DNA of 64,000 nt, taken from G963664935 sp963664935 (lineage in GTDB: Bacteria; Pseudomonadota; Gammaproteobacteria; Methylococcales; G963664935). Positions 1 through 9,601 of this stretch are shown piece after piece. The position numbers and the translations under genes are program-made. The number at the start of each line of letters is the position of its first letter. The first letter of the stretch is position 1. The notes below the pieces were generated by a model. The model was not told the origin of the DNA, did no database searches, and saw nothing but the letters and a program-made list of their open reading frames with translations. The stretch spans positions 1,674,001-1,738,000 of the forward strand of contig CAXXSE010000007.1 of NCBI GenBank assembly GCA_963664935.2, given 5' to 3'.

Positions 1-45
1 ATCGAAAAAGGAGTGTCCAGTTGGATGGTCAAACTCACGGCATCC

Positions 46-62
46 TAGGAGGCTGTCCGAGA
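46..62 (+). repeat. IS-end-like dispersed motif
   Basis: TAGGAGGCTGTCCGAGA, just after purL. Related copies are CAGGAGGTTGTCCGAGA near 5636-5652 and, inverted, GACAGCCTCCTAG near 17664-17677. Confidence 0.4.
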
Positions 63-125
63 TTATTAGGAAAATTCGTAACGCATTAATTTAACGTCGT
101 ACGGTAAGGTTGCCTGAAGATACTT

Positions 126-3100
126 CTAATTAACCCAAACCCGCGCATTCCTGAATATCCGCAACCATGGGCCGTATTCCCGCCATTCTTCAGGATACCA
201 GGAATTTTGCCGGGTTCTAAAGCATCGTTCGGGGTGGGGCATCATGATTGTAAATCGCCCGTCCAGCGTCGTTAGTCCAGCTATACCCAGGGGAGATCCG
301 TTGGGATTCGCCGGAAACCGGTTGGTTGGCGATCCGCGGGAATTGACGTATCGTAATGCTACCAAGTCCTCTTTAATGAGTTGTTGCGGATCGCCCGTAA
401 ATTCGGCCCGCCCCTCACCATGAGCAACCGACACGGGCATTCGTGAATCGGCCATGCCATTAAAGAAAATTGAAGGGTTTGGTCGGGCTTCCACAAGGAC
501 TACACGGGCTTCGAACTGTTCTGATTGGTTTTTGACGAACCTGGGCCAATGGTCAGCCCCAACAATGAGTTCCTTCAAAAGGGAAAGCATCTGACATCCA
601 TTGCACACACCTAAACCGAAAGTGTCCGAACGCAGAAAAAAATCCGCGAACTGGTCGCGCGCTTTGGTATTGAAAAGAATCGACTTCGCCCACCCCGCGC
701 CCGCGCCCAACACATCGCCATAGGAAAAACCGCCACAGGCGGCTAAACCTACAAAGTTTTTTAAATTAATGCGGCCTTCGACTATATCGCTCATATGGAC
801 ATCAATGCTATCAAAACCAGCCTGATCGAAGGCAGCCGCCATTTCTACGTGGCCGTTGACGCCTTGCTCCCGGAGGACGGCGACCTTGGGACGGATACTA
901 TTGACAAAGGGTGCGCTTATGTCCTCGTTTAAATCAAACGAAATATTTGCGTTCAACCCCAGGTCGTTATCGTCCAAAATACCGTCGAACTCTTGCTTGG
1001 CGCATTCCGGATTATCCCGTAAAGCCCGCATACGATAGCTTGTCTCCGACCAGCAACGTTGCAGATGCGTACGGGATGAAGAGCACAAGGCCTGACCTTT
1101 AAAATTAAATTTGATCGTTCCCGTTGAATCCGGAACACCGATGTCGTGATACACTTTTCCGAGACCCGCTTGCGTCAAGTGCTCGATCACCACACCTAGA
1201 TCCGATTGGCCAACTTGAATCACTGCCCCCAGTTCCTCGCAAAATAAGGCGGCGAGTGGGTCTTTACACACATCGTCAAGGTTGATGGTCAACCCAGTGC
1301 GCGCGGCAAAAGCCATTTCACATAAGCATGCCAGTAGGCCTCCATCCGAACGATCGTGATAGGCCAGCAACAAATCTTGTTGATTCAAACGCTGTATGAC
1401 TTCAAAAAACGCCTTAAAATGATCAGGATTGTCAAGGTCGGGCGATTGATCCCCCATCTGATTGTAAACCTGAGCAAGCGCCGAACCGCCAAGCCGATTT
1501 TTGGCGCCCCCAAGATCAATGAGAATCAGCCGGGTTTCCCCGAGGTTCATCTTCAATTCAGGACTGAGGGTTTGGAGAGTGTCTTCAACTGGGGCAAACG
1601 CCGTCACCACTAAAGACAGCGGGGCAGCCATGGTCTTCTTAGTGTTACCTTCGCACCAAACAGTTGTCATTGACAGTGAATCTTTACCCACCGGAATAGC
1701 GATACCCAATGCGGGGCAAAGCTCCATCCCAACGGCTTTTACAGTATCGAACAGCGCGGCATCTTCACCAGGAAGGTCCGCTGCGGCCATCCAATTGGCT
1801 GACATCTTGACCCGCGAAAGCGATGCGATTTTTGCGGCGGCCAAATTGGTTAATGCTTCGCCGATGGCCATTCGTCCGGATGCGGGAGCGTTAATCAAGG
1901 CAATGGGAGGACGCTCACCCATTGCCATGGCCTCTCCCGTTTCGCCTCGAAAACCCGATGCCGTCACCGCCACATCCGCCACCGAAACCTGCCAGGGTCC
2001 GACCATCTGATCCTGCGTCACCAACCCCGTCACCGATCGGTCGCCGATCGTAATCAAAAAGCCTTTATCCGCAACCGCGGGAAACCGCAACACTCGCATT
2101 ATTGCCTCCGCCAAATCGACATCATCGAGAATCAAAGGCTCTCGTACGGGTTCAATACGGTCAACGTCCTGCACCATCTTAGGTGTATTTCCAAACAGCA
2201 AAGACATCGGGATATCGATACACGTATTGGAGAAGTGTTGATCGTCCAGCACTAAACGTCCAGCTTCAGTTGCTTGGCCGACCACTGCATACGGGCAACG
2301 CTCCCGCCGACAGAATTCTTCGAACCTCTCTAATCGGTCGGGAAAAACCGCTATGACATAGCGTTCCTGGGATTCATTACACCACACCTGCATAGGCGAC
2401 ATTCCAGGGTCATCACTCCGAATCGAACGCAATTCGAAACGGCCCCCACGCTCACTGTCATGTATGATTTCCGGAATAGCGTTCGCTAATCCGCCGGCGC
2501 CGACATCGTGAATCGAAATGATCGGGGTTTGTTCCCCCAAAGCCCAACAATGATTGATCACTTCTTGACAGCGCCGCTGCATTTCCGGATTTTCCCGCTG
2601 TACCGAGGCAAAATCCAAGTCCTCCGAACCTACACCGGACGCCTGAGAAGATGCCGCACCACCACCGAGACCGATGAGCATTGCCGGACCACCGATAACC
2701 ACGATTGGCGTGCCGGGGGAAATAGATTGTTTGTCAACCAATCCGGGGCGGATATTGCCCATCCCGCCGGCGATCATGATGGGTTTATGATAACCCCGGT
2801 ATTGATTGCTGTTTTGAGGAACCGTTTGTTCGAATGTTCTAAAATATCCGGACAAATTTGGACGCCCGAATTCGTTGTTGAAAGCCGCCCCGCCTAGGGG
2901 CCCGTCGAGCATTATTTGTAGGGACGAAGCGATTCTGTCCGGTTTACCGCAGTCAACTTCCCATGGCTGCTTGAAACCGGGTATTTTCAGATGCGAAACT
3001 GAGAATCCCGTTAATCCGGCTTTTGTGGCAGCGCCCCGCCCGGTCGCCGCTTCATCTCGAATCTCACCACCCGAGCCTGTTGCCGCCCCCGGAAACGGGG

Positions 3101-4007
3101 AAATAGCCGTCGGATGATTGTGAGTTTCCACCTTCATTAAAATATGAACGGATTCATTCATATACCGGTATTGTCCGGTCATTGGATCCCGCAAAAACAA
3201 CTGGGCTTCAGAGCCTTCCATAACCGCCGAATTGTCCTTGTACGCCGAAAGAACGCCTTCACCACTGGATTGAGTCGTATTCCGAATCATCGCGAACAAG
3301 GTTTTTTCCTTTTCTTGACCCTCAATCCGCCATTGAGCGTTAAATATCTTGTGGCGGCAATGTTCGGAATTCGCCTGGGCAAACATCATTAACTCGGTGT
3401 CGGTGGGATCCCGCCCTAAGGCTTGGAAGCTTATTTCAAGATATTCGATCTCCTCTTCCGATAACGCCAATCCCATTTCAGCGTTGGCCTTCGTTAAGGC
3501 AACCCGGCCCCGATCCATCAAGGGTATGGATTCCAAAGCAATTGGGATCCTATGTTTGAACAAATTAAGATGCCGATCAACGGGGACCACAACCTGGGTC
3601 ATGCGGTCATGAATAAGGGATAGTACTCGTGTGTTATTACATTCTGAGGTAATTGAGCCTTTAATCCCCTCGAAGTAATAGACGATACCGCGTTCTATTC
3701 TTCGCACAATTCCCAGTCCGCAACGCTTGGCAATGTCCGTTGCTTTACTTGACCAAGGAGATAGAGTACCCGGTCGGGGAATGACCCAAAAACACGGGGA
3801 TAGTGGATAGGGATTGCTGGGTTTTGACCCGTAGCTGAGAATCCGGGTTAGAATACGGTGTTCATCAACCGTCAACTCTCTGCCCGTATCCACGAAGTGA
3901 ATATAATAACCTTCGATCCCCTTGATATTCGGATCGATCTCTATCAGGTCGGCGAGTAACTGTCGCGAACGGAAGGCTGATAGCGCTGAGGGGCCCGCTA
4001 TTTTCAA
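126..4007 (-). CDS. purL: Phosphoribosylformylglycinamidine synthase
   Basis: Makes FGAM from FGAR, glutamine and ATP in cytosolic purine synthesis (step 4). At 1293 residues it matches the large single-chain gammaproteobacterial form. The N-terminal PurS-like region is followed by the AIRS-like halves, with the metal/nucleotide segment ETHNHPTAISPFPG near residue 295, and a C-terminal glutamine amidotransferase whose nucleophile lies in GVCNGCQM and whose His/Glu lie in HPERCF (His 1258). The start overlaps the bamC stop by four bases on the minus strand, so dapA-bamC-purL reads as one operon. In E. coli purC, not purL, follows bamC. No lesion is visible over 3.9 kb. Confidence 0.97.
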   Translation of the reverse strand: MKIAGPSALSAFRSRQLLADLIEIDPNIKGIEGYYIHFVDTGRELTVDEHRILTRILSYGSKPSNPYPLSPCFWVIPRPGTLSPWSSKATDIAKRCGLGIVRRIERGIVYYFEGIKGSITSECNNTRVLSLIHDRMTQVVVPVDRHLNLFKHRIPIALESIPLMDRGRVALTKANAEMGLALSEEEIEYLEISFQALGRDPTDTELMMFAQANSEHCRHKIFNAQWRIEGQEKEKTLFAMIRNTTQSSGEGVLSAYKDNSAVMEGSEAQLFLRDPMTGQYRYMNESVHILMKVETHNHPTAISPFPGAATGSGGEIRDEAATGRGAATKAGLTGFSVSHLKIPGFKQPWEVDCGKPDRIASSLQIMLDGPLGGAAFNNEFGRPNLSGYFRTFEQTVPQNSNQYRGYHKPIMIAGGMGNIRPGLVDKQSISPGTPIVVIGGPAMLIGLGGGAASSQASGVGSEDLDFASVQRENPEMQRRCQEVINHCWALGEQTPIISIHDVGAGGLANAIPEIIHDSERGGRFELRSIRSDDPGMSPMQVWCNESQERYVIAVFPDRLERFEEFCRRERCPYAVVGQATEAGRLVLDDQHFSNTCIDIPMSLLFGNTPKMVQDVDRIEPVREPLILDDVDLAEAIMRVLRFPAVADKGFLITIGDRSVTGLVTQDQMVGPWQVSVADVAVTASGFRGETGEAMAMGERPPIALINAPASGRMAIGEALTNLAAAKIASLSRVKMSANWMAAADLPGEDAALFDTVKAVGMELCPALGIAIPVGKDSLSMTTVWCEGNTKKTMAAPLSLVVTAFAPVEDTLQTLSPELKMNLGETRLILIDLGGAKNRLGGSALAQVYNQMGDQSPDLDNPDHFKAFFEVIQRLNQQDLLLAYHDRSDGGLLACLCEMAFAARTGLTINLDDVCKDPLAALFCEELGAVIQVGQSDLGVVIEHLTQAGLGKVYHDIGVPDSTGTIKFNFKGQALCSSSRTHLQRCWSETSYRMRALRDNPECAKQEFDGILDDNDLGLNANISFDLNEDISAPFVNSIRPKVAVLREQGVNGHVEMAAAFDQAGFDSIDVHMSDIVEGRINLKNFVGLAACGGFSYGDVLGAGAGWAKSILFNTKARDQFADFFLRSDTFGLGVCNGCQMLSLLKELIVGADHWPRFVKNQSEQFEARVVLVEARPNPSIFFNGMADSRMPVSVAHGEGRAEFTGDPQQLIKEDLVALRYVNSRGSPTNRFPANPNGSPLGIAGLTTLDGRFTIMMPHPERCFRTRQNSWYPEEWREYGPWLRIFRNARVWVN

Positions 4008-4660
4008 GATTTTTTGGAGTTTAATTTTTCCTCCATCATTTTCAAAAAGCGTAGCCCGACGCCCTGTGATTGCTTTTTCCCAGCCCTGTCCAGCAAAAAA
4101 ACCTTTGTACTCTGAACCGACCGTTCCAATTTCACTCTGAATTGCCGCTCCCTTTCCTCAACTTTGACGTCGCGCCAAAACGCTAGACCGGCCCAAAACC
4201 CCGGTTCATCCGCCTGGGTTGCATCCGAATCGTCATAAAGTATGTAATACATACCTATGGAACGATTTCTATCCGCAATCTCGATCTCCAAATTACTTAA
4301 GGCCTTCCCTACTTTCCGCCAGGCTTGCGGGAAAGGTTCATAAATCTCTAAAAAAGAGCCGCTATCGTCAGAAGAAACGGAAGCTGGCTGAGGTGGATCG
4401 GAAAATTCGGATTCACTGGGAACTAAGTCATTTTCAAGTGCCTCGGTATAGCTGGCGATACCCGAGGTATCCGGTGTTTGTAGGGACGGATCATCGATAA
4501 CCGAGCCGCTCAGATCCGGGGGAACTTCCAGCAAGGGTAATTCTTTGGCTGACTTATAATTTTCCCGTTTATCGGGGAGTGATTTTTTAATCGAACCGCA
4601 CGCGGATGAAAAAATGACAATTATGCAGCCAAAAATCAAAAATCGATTGACAATTTTCAT
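4004..4660 (-). CDS. bamC: Outer membrane assembly lipoprotein BamC (short form)
   Basis: Lipoprotein of the BAM complex that inserts beta-barrel proteins in the outer membrane. I place the start at MKIVNRF rather than four codons upstream because it gives a compact signal peptide (hydrophobic FLIFGCIIVIF) ending at a lipobox-like SSAC. The mature part begins GSIKKSLPDKRENYKSAKELPPL-like, rich in P and D, then a helix-grip region around LEIYEPFPQAWRKVGKAL. About 218 residues is much shorter than E. coli BamC (about 344), so probably only one of the two helix-grip domains is present. The position between dapA and purL strongly supports the call; the sequence alone is weaker. Confidence 0.8.
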   Translation of the reverse strand: MKIVNRFLIFGCIIVIFSSACGSIKKSLPDKRENYKSAKELPLLEVPPDLSGSVIDDPSLQTPDTSGIASYTEALENDLVPSESEFSDPPQPASVSSDDSGSFLEIYEPFPQAWRKVGKALSNLEIEIADRNRSIGMYYILYDDSDATQADEPGFWAGLAFWRDVKVEERERQFRVKLERSVQSTKVFLLDRAGKKQSQGVGLRFLKMMEEKLNSKKS

Positions 4661-4678
4661 TTGAGGGAACAAGCCACG

Positions 4679-5554
4679 TTATAATACATGCGCCCGCTCC
4701 ATCGCTTCGGTAACAGTTCCATGGTATTGCTCGGAAAGCCAGGTAAGTGGTAAACGAATTCCCTCTTTCATAAGATCCATCCTGGATACCGCCCATTTTA
4801 CGGGAATCGGATTGGATTCGATAAACAAATCATTGTGCAATCCCAAGAGCTGGTCGTCCAATACCTTAGCCTTGACCGCACCTCCCGCCATCGCCGCGGC
4901 GCACATTTCATGCATGAGCCGGGGCGCCACATTGGATGTCACGGAAATAACCCCCTGCCCCCCCATTAAACAAATTTCCCGGGTGGCCACATCGTCTCCT
5001 GAATAAATCGGGAAATCCGGCCCGCACAAGGCTTGTATTTGCTTTGAGCGTTCCAGATCACCGGTCGCTTCTTTAATCCCTACGATGTTTTCGATTGGCG
5101 CGAGGCGGGCGACGGTTTCCGCTAACATATCACAAGCTGTCCGCCCAGGAACATTGTATAATATTTGCGGAATATCAACAGCTTCCGCAACGGCTTTATA
5201 ATGTAGGTACAGACCTTCTTGAGTGGGTTTATTGTAGTATGGAGTGACCAGCAAACAGGCATCGGCGCCGACTTGTTTTGCTTTTCGGGTCAAATTAATC
5301 GCTTCCCTCGTCGAATTCGCACCGGTTCCGGCAATAACCGGAATGCGGCCCGCAACGGATTCCACTATTTGACGAATTACCGAACAGTGCTCATCCTCGT
5401 CAAGTGTGGCGGATTCTCCCGTGGTGCCGACGGCCACGATCCCATCGGTTTTCTGATCGATATGAAACTCGATCAAGCGATCTAAACTTTTCTCATCAAC
5501 CGCACCGTCCGCTTCCATTGGTGTAACCAGGGCGACAATACTACCTCGAATCAC
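4679..5554 (-). CDS. dapA: 4-hydroxy-tetrahydrodipicolinate synthase
   Basis: Condenses pyruvate with aspartate semialdehyde, the first committed step to diaminopimelate and lysine. The 291 residues match the family. GTTGES binds pyruvate near residue 43, Tyr133 sits in YNVPGRT and the Schiff-base lysine is Lys161 in VGIKEATG. Starts with GTG at 5554. It is the first gene of dapA-bamC-purL, only a few bases before bamC. The other dap genes lie at 35.3-38.8 kb on the opposite strand. Confidence 0.97.
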   Translation of the reverse strand: MIRGSIVALVTPMEADGAVDEKSLDRLIEFHIDQKTDGIVAVGTTGESATLDEDEHCSVIRQIVESVAGRIPVIAGTGANSTREAINLTRKAKQVGADACLLVTPYYNKPTQEGLYLHYKAVAEAVDIPQILYNVPGRTACDMLAETVARLAPIENIVGIKEATGDLERSKQIQALCGPDFPIYSGDDVATREICLMGGQGVISVTSNVAPRLMHEMCAAAMAGGAVKAKVLDDQLLGLHNDLFIESNPIPVKWAVSRMDLMKEGIRLPLTWLSEQYHGTVTEAMERAHVL

Positions 5555-5834
5555 AATGCAATCTCTTTGCTTAAATCATTATGGTAACGTGTAGCCAAGC
5601 AACCTGACAAGAGCGAAATCGATACCTCTTCTCCAGGAGGTTGTCCGAGAATAGAGAGGCTACCGTGGAAAAGCAGGAAATAACCTAATTTCCCTATTTA
5701 TTTGATAAAATCCATTTGCGGTTCAAAGTAGCACGAATAGGTTCCTCATATATCCAGCTTTCATAAGCCGTCAGCTGTTAACCGTGAACGGTTACCATAT
5801 GCAGTAAGATTTCATTCTTTAGTTTTTACAAATC
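5555..5834. other. Gap upstream of dapA with an IS-end-like motif
   Basis: No gene is seen. It must carry the dapA operon promoter on the minus strand, though I could not pick convincing boxes. Around 5635-5652 it contains CAGGAGGTTGTCCGAGA, closely similar to TAGGAGGCTGTCCGAGA at about 46-62, suggesting a dispersed repeat or the relic end of an insertion sequence next to the helicase remnant that follows. Confidence 0.4.
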
Positions 5835-6446
5835 ATGGAAGTAATACATGGAATTTGGATACCCTACCCAAAGGTAAATTTTGTTCAAAAAGGTCAGTTT
5901 TATATTTGGGTGGAAACGGATGAGGTCAAAACCAAAAAAAATAAAAACCTGCATCCTCAGCAATTACGCGAGCAAGTCGATCATTGGTGACTGAGCTTTT
6001 TATTAAATTCGCACGAAGACCTCTCTTTTAAACTCGACTTAGCGGATTTTTGGGCGCATGGCGATAGTCATCATAAAGTTATCACTCGGCAATTCGGCGA
6101 TGGCATCGAGCAGCAAATATTAGTGCATTTGGCGCATGCCGCTAGAATTTATCCGAAGCTTTGGCATGGTATGGAAACCGCTAGGCCAGCAAGCTTAATC
6201 CTTAGCCTGGATGAAGCTTTCGAGTTTTTACAAGAATCCGCCTGGGTTTTGGAAGACGCGGGCTTTAGAGTCATTATTCCCGCACGCCTAACACCCAAAG
6301 GGCGACAGCGGGCAAAAATACGCCTGCGTACTCGCGCTAAAAAAGGTGGCGATTATCCTCAATTTTGGCATAAGCAAGGCTCTTTTATTGCTGTTATGGA
6401 AGATTTTTATTTGCGGATGCGGAAGAATAATCAAAATTGGATGTAA
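5835..6446 (+). pseudogene. SNF2-family helicase, N-terminal remnant
   Basis: An open frame starts MEVIHGIWIPYPKVNF and resembles the N-terminus of bacterial SNF2/HepA-type helicases. The part from about 6123 matches the helicase-associated domain pattern LSLDEAFEFL...LEDAGFRVIIPARLTPKGR. An in-frame TGA at 5988-5990 splits the two parts, which are otherwise in the same frame. The frame ends at 6446 after about 204 codons, and none of the ATPase motifs (Walker A, DEAH) follow, so most of the roughly 1000-residue protein is gone. It sits between the dap and methyl-cycle operons as a dead fragment. Confidence 0.65.
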
Positions 6447-6593
6447 CTCGGTAGTTCAATGGGTGGCGATCTGGACAATGGGGAGTACCTTAAAAGGATC
6501 GGTCGGTTTATCTTCATACCATACATGAAAGCATTCAACGTATTTTTACATCCACGGACGGTTATTCACTAAAATTCACTTATCCGTGGCAAA

Positions 6594-7340
6594 TCACTCT
6601 GTTTTCGAATAACCTCCCAGATCCCCCCACAAACTTTGTATTGCCGCGATTGCAGCGAGAACAGCGGTTTCGCTTCTGAGGATGCGTGGACCCAATCGGA
6701 TCGGGATAAATCCGGCGGCTTTGGCTTGATCGCGTTCGGTTTCGGTAAAGCCACCTTCCGGACCCGACAGCAAAACCACATGCCCTTTTGGACATTCAAT
6801 ATCTTGAAGTGTTTTTTCAGAACGGGGATCAAAGAATAATTTTAACCCGTTTTTGTCGCGTATCCAGTTGGTAAGCTGTTCGGGGATCGCGACTTCGGGC
6901 AAATAGTTCCGTCCACATTGTTCCGCGGCATTGTGTACAATTTTTTCCCAATGCATGCGTTTAGTGTTTTTGCGTTCGTCCTTGAGTTGAACAACCGTCC
7001 GCGTACTGATTATCGGGCAAATCCGGAATACACCAAGCTCGACGGCTTTTTGCAGGGCGAAATCCATGCGTTCACCACGGGTGACGCCTAGTCCGAGATC
7101 TATTTTGATTGGTGATTCGCTTTCGCGGTCGATCCACTCTTCAATCGAAATGACGATTGTTTTGCGGGCTAGTTTTTGAATTTGCGCGGAAAATTCGCCT
7201 CCTTTGCCGTTGAACACGATCAACGGCGCGTTTTGTTTCAACCGTAATACATCACGAACGTAGTGTACGGCGGAAGGTTTAAGGCTAATCGTAGCGCCGG
7301 TTTTTAGTGGTTGCGGTAAGTATAACCGAGCGTTTCGCAC
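6594..7340 (-). CDS. rsmE: 16S rRNA (uracil-1498-N3)-methyltransferase RsmE
   Basis: Cytosolic SPOUT-class enzyme that methylates N3 of U1498 in the 30S decoding region using SAM. 248 residues, as in the family. An N-terminal PUA-like part (residues 1-70) is followed by the trefoil-knot SAM site with LLSGPEGGFTETE and RLGPRILRSETAVLAAI near the C-terminus. It lies 47 bases downstream of metF on the same strand and probably ends the metK-ahcY-metF-rsmE unit, a sensible neighbour since it consumes SAM. Confidence 0.95.
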   Translation of the reverse strand: MRNARLYLPQPLKTGATISLKPSAVHYVRDVLRLKQNAPLIVFNGKGGEFSAQIQKLARKTIVISIEEWIDRESESPIKIDLGLGVTRGERMDFALQKAVELGVFRICPIISTRTVVQLKDERKNTKRMHWEKIVHNAAEQCGRNYLPEVAIPEQLTNWIRDKNGLKLFFDPRSEKTLQDIECPKGHVVLLSGPEGGFTETERDQAKAAGFIPIRLGPRILRSETAVLAAIAAIQSLWGDLGGYSKTE

Positions 7341-7387
7341 AGCACATCAAAAGGTCCAAAAGTTCCCGCGCATCACCTTTGGATTAT

Positions 7388-8275
7388 TCACTGTGCCGTA
7401 TCGACAACCGCGAGTTTATTAACGCTTTGTAGATTGAGGTTTTCCCAGATCGTGGTGACCAATCTAGCTTGATTCATGGTATAAAAATGTAACCCGGGGA
7501 CACCATTCTCCAGCAGTCTTTCGCATAGTGCGGTGACGAATTCCAGACCGAAGGCTTGAATGGATGATCGGTCATCACCGTAGTATTCCAATTGCTTTCT
7601 GACCCATCGGGGGATTTCGGCGCCACAGGCTTCGGAAAAGCGTGAAAGCTGAAAATAGTTGCCAATGGGCATCACACCAGGGACGATTGGGGTATCAATC
7701 CCCTTCTTTTCGCACAGGTCGACAAAGTGAAAATAGGACTCCGCATTGTAAAAATACTGGGTGATGGCGCCATTCGCCCCGGCATCGACTTTGCGTTTGA
7801 AATTATCGATATCCATTTGCAGGTTGACTGCCTGGGGATGGACTTCCGGATAGCAAGCTACTTCGATGTCGAAGGCATCACCGGTTTCCGCGCGGATGAA
7901 TTCGACCAATTCGTTAGCGTAACGGAAAGCCCCCGGTGAATATGTACCCGAGGGTAAATCGCCGCGTAACGCTACAATTTTTTTGATTCCAATGGTTTTG
8001 TAGTCGAGTAAAATTTCTCGGATTTTATCTTCACTGGAGCCAATACCCGAAATATGAGGCACGGCTTCTATCCCAGTTTTTTCTTTAATTTTAAATACCG
8101 TGTCACGCGTTAAATCGCGGGTCGAACCGCCCGCGCCAAAAGTGACCGAAAAATATGCCGGGTTAAGCTGGGCCAGCTTTGAGCAGACCACATCGAACAT
8201 AGCTTCCGACTCTTCAGTGCGAGGCGGAAAAAATTCGAAGCTTAAAACCGGCTGGTAATTTTTTTGTGACGCCAT
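7388..8275 (-). CDS. metF: 5,10-methylenetetrahydrofolate reductase
   Basis: FAD enzyme that reduces methylene-THF to methyl-THF, the methyl donor for methionine synthesis. 295 residues, with FEFFPPRTEESE near the N-terminus, a TIM-barrel core and the FAD/folate segments DIDNFKRKVDAGANGAITQYF and VPGVMPIGN. The gap from ahcY is nine bases, so the two are co-transcribed and link SAH breakdown to homocysteine remethylation. Confidence 0.97.
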   Translation of the reverse strand: MASQKNYQPVLSFEFFPPRTEESEAMFDVVCSKLAQLNPAYFSVTFGAGGSTRDLTRDTVFKIKEKTGIEAVPHISGIGSSEDKIREILLDYKTIGIKKIVALRGDLPSGTYSPGAFRYANELVEFIRAETGDAFDIEVACYPEVHPQAVNLQMDIDNFKRKVDAGANGAITQYFYNAESYFHFVDLCEKKGIDTPIVPGVMPIGNYFQLSRFSEACGAEIPRWVRKQLEYYGDDRSSIQAFGLEFVTALCERLLENGVPGLHFYTMNQARLVTTIWENLNLQSVNKLAVVDTAQ

Positions 8276-8284
8276 CTTCGTAGC

Positions 8285-9598
8285 TTAGTAACGATAATGC
8301 TCGGGTTTAAACGGACCTTCAACTGGCAGACCAAGATATGTCGCCTGTTCTTCGGAAAGACGGGTGAGTGAAACGCCCAATTTACTCAAATGCAAAGAAG
8401 CTACTTTTTCATCCAATTCTTTAGGCAAGACATAGACCTTATTTTCATATTTTCCGGAATTATTCCAAAGTTCGATCTGAGCAAGGACTTGATTGGTAAA
8501 CGAATTGGACATAACAAAGCTCGGGTGTCCCGTGGCGCAACCCAGATTAACCAAGCGGCCTTCAGCCAAGATAGTAATCCGTTTGCCATCGGGGAAAATG
8601 ACATGGTCAACTTGCGGCTTAATGTTATCCCATTCGTATTGGCGGAGCGATGCGATATCGATTTCGGAGTCAAAATGCCCGATATTGCAGACAATGGCCT
8701 GATCTTTCATCGCCGCCATATGATCGTGGGTGATAACACTCATATTCCCGGTTGCGGTAACGAAAATATTCGCTTCAGATGCCGCTTGCTCCATGGTAAC
8801 AACCCGATACCCTTCCATCGCAGCCTGCAATGCGCAGATTGGATCGATTTCGGTCACCCAAACCGTTGCGCCCTGGCCCCGTAGCGACTGTGCGCAGCCT
8901 TTACCAACATCACCGTAACCACAAACGACCGCGATTTTTCCCGCGATCATCACATCGGTTGCCCGTTTGATTCCGTCTAAGAGCGATTCCCGACAGCCAT
9001 ACAGGTTATCGAATTTTGATTTTGTCACCGAGTCGTTGACGTTAAACGCGGGGGTTTTCAACGTACCCTTTTCCACCATTTCATAAAGGCGATGAACCCC
9101 TGTTGTCGTCTCTTCCGATAGCCCACGAACACCGTCCATCGTATCAGGGTATTTTTCATGCATAGCTATGGTGACGTCACCACCGTCATCCAAAATCATA
9201 TTGGGACGCCAGTTGTTGGGACCGAAAATAGTTTGATCGATACACCACCAGAATTCTTCTTCGGTTTCGCCTTTCCAGGCGAACACCGGAACACCAATCG
9301 CCGCCATGGCTGCCGCCGCATGATCCTGGGTTGAAAAAATATTACACGAGGACCAGCGGACTTCAGCGCCCAGGTGGATGAGCGTTTCGATTATAACCGC
9401 TGTCTGTATAGTCATGTGCAAACATCCTACGATCCTTGCGCCACGCAAGGGCTGTTGGTCTTTATGTTCTTTACGCAAGGCCATTAAGCCCGGCATTTCG
9501 GTTTCCGCGATAGCGATTTCTTTGCGACCCCACTCGGCGAGGGTGATATCGGCAACTTTATAGTCGGGTGTGATGTTGGTGACAGGTTGTATGCTCAT
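8285..9598 (-). CDS. ahcY: Adenosylhomocysteinase
   Basis: NAD-dependent hydrolase that splits S-adenosylhomocysteine to adenosine and homocysteine, relieving product inhibition of methyltransferases. 437 residues; NAD-binding GYGDVGKGCAQSLRGQG, substrate-site segment NVNDSVTKSKFDNLYGC and the typical C-terminal KPEHYRY. Three bases downstream of metK. Organisms with AhcY generally use it instead of the Pfs/LuxS route; I see no pfs or luxS here but the window is only 64 kb. Confidence 0.98.
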   Translation of the reverse strand: MSIQPVTNITPDYKVADITLAEWGRKEIAIAETEMPGLMALRKEHKDQQPLRGARIVGCLHMTIQTAVIIETLIHLGAEVRWSSCNIFSTQDHAAAAMAAIGVPVFAWKGETEEEFWWCIDQTIFGPNNWRPNMILDDGGDVTIAMHEKYPDTMDGVRGLSEETTTGVHRLYEMVEKGTLKTPAFNVNDSVTKSKFDNLYGCRESLLDGIKRATDVMIAGKIAVVCGYGDVGKGCAQSLRGQGATVWVTEIDPICALQAAMEGYRVVTMEQAASEANIFVTATGNMSVITHDHMAAMKDQAIVCNIGHFDSEIDIASLRQYEWDNIKPQVDHVIFPDGKRITILAEGRLVNLGCATGHPSFVMSNSFTNQVLAQIELWNNSGKYENKVYVLPKELDEKVASLHLSKLGVSLTRLSEEQATYLGLPVEGPFKPEHYRY

Positions 9599-9601
9599 AT
9601 T

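Noticed and set aside
856..3612. Plus-strand frames inside purL, and similar long frames opposite other core genes
   Set aside because: They lie antisense to a complete conserved gene and show no family features; they are by-products of codon bias.
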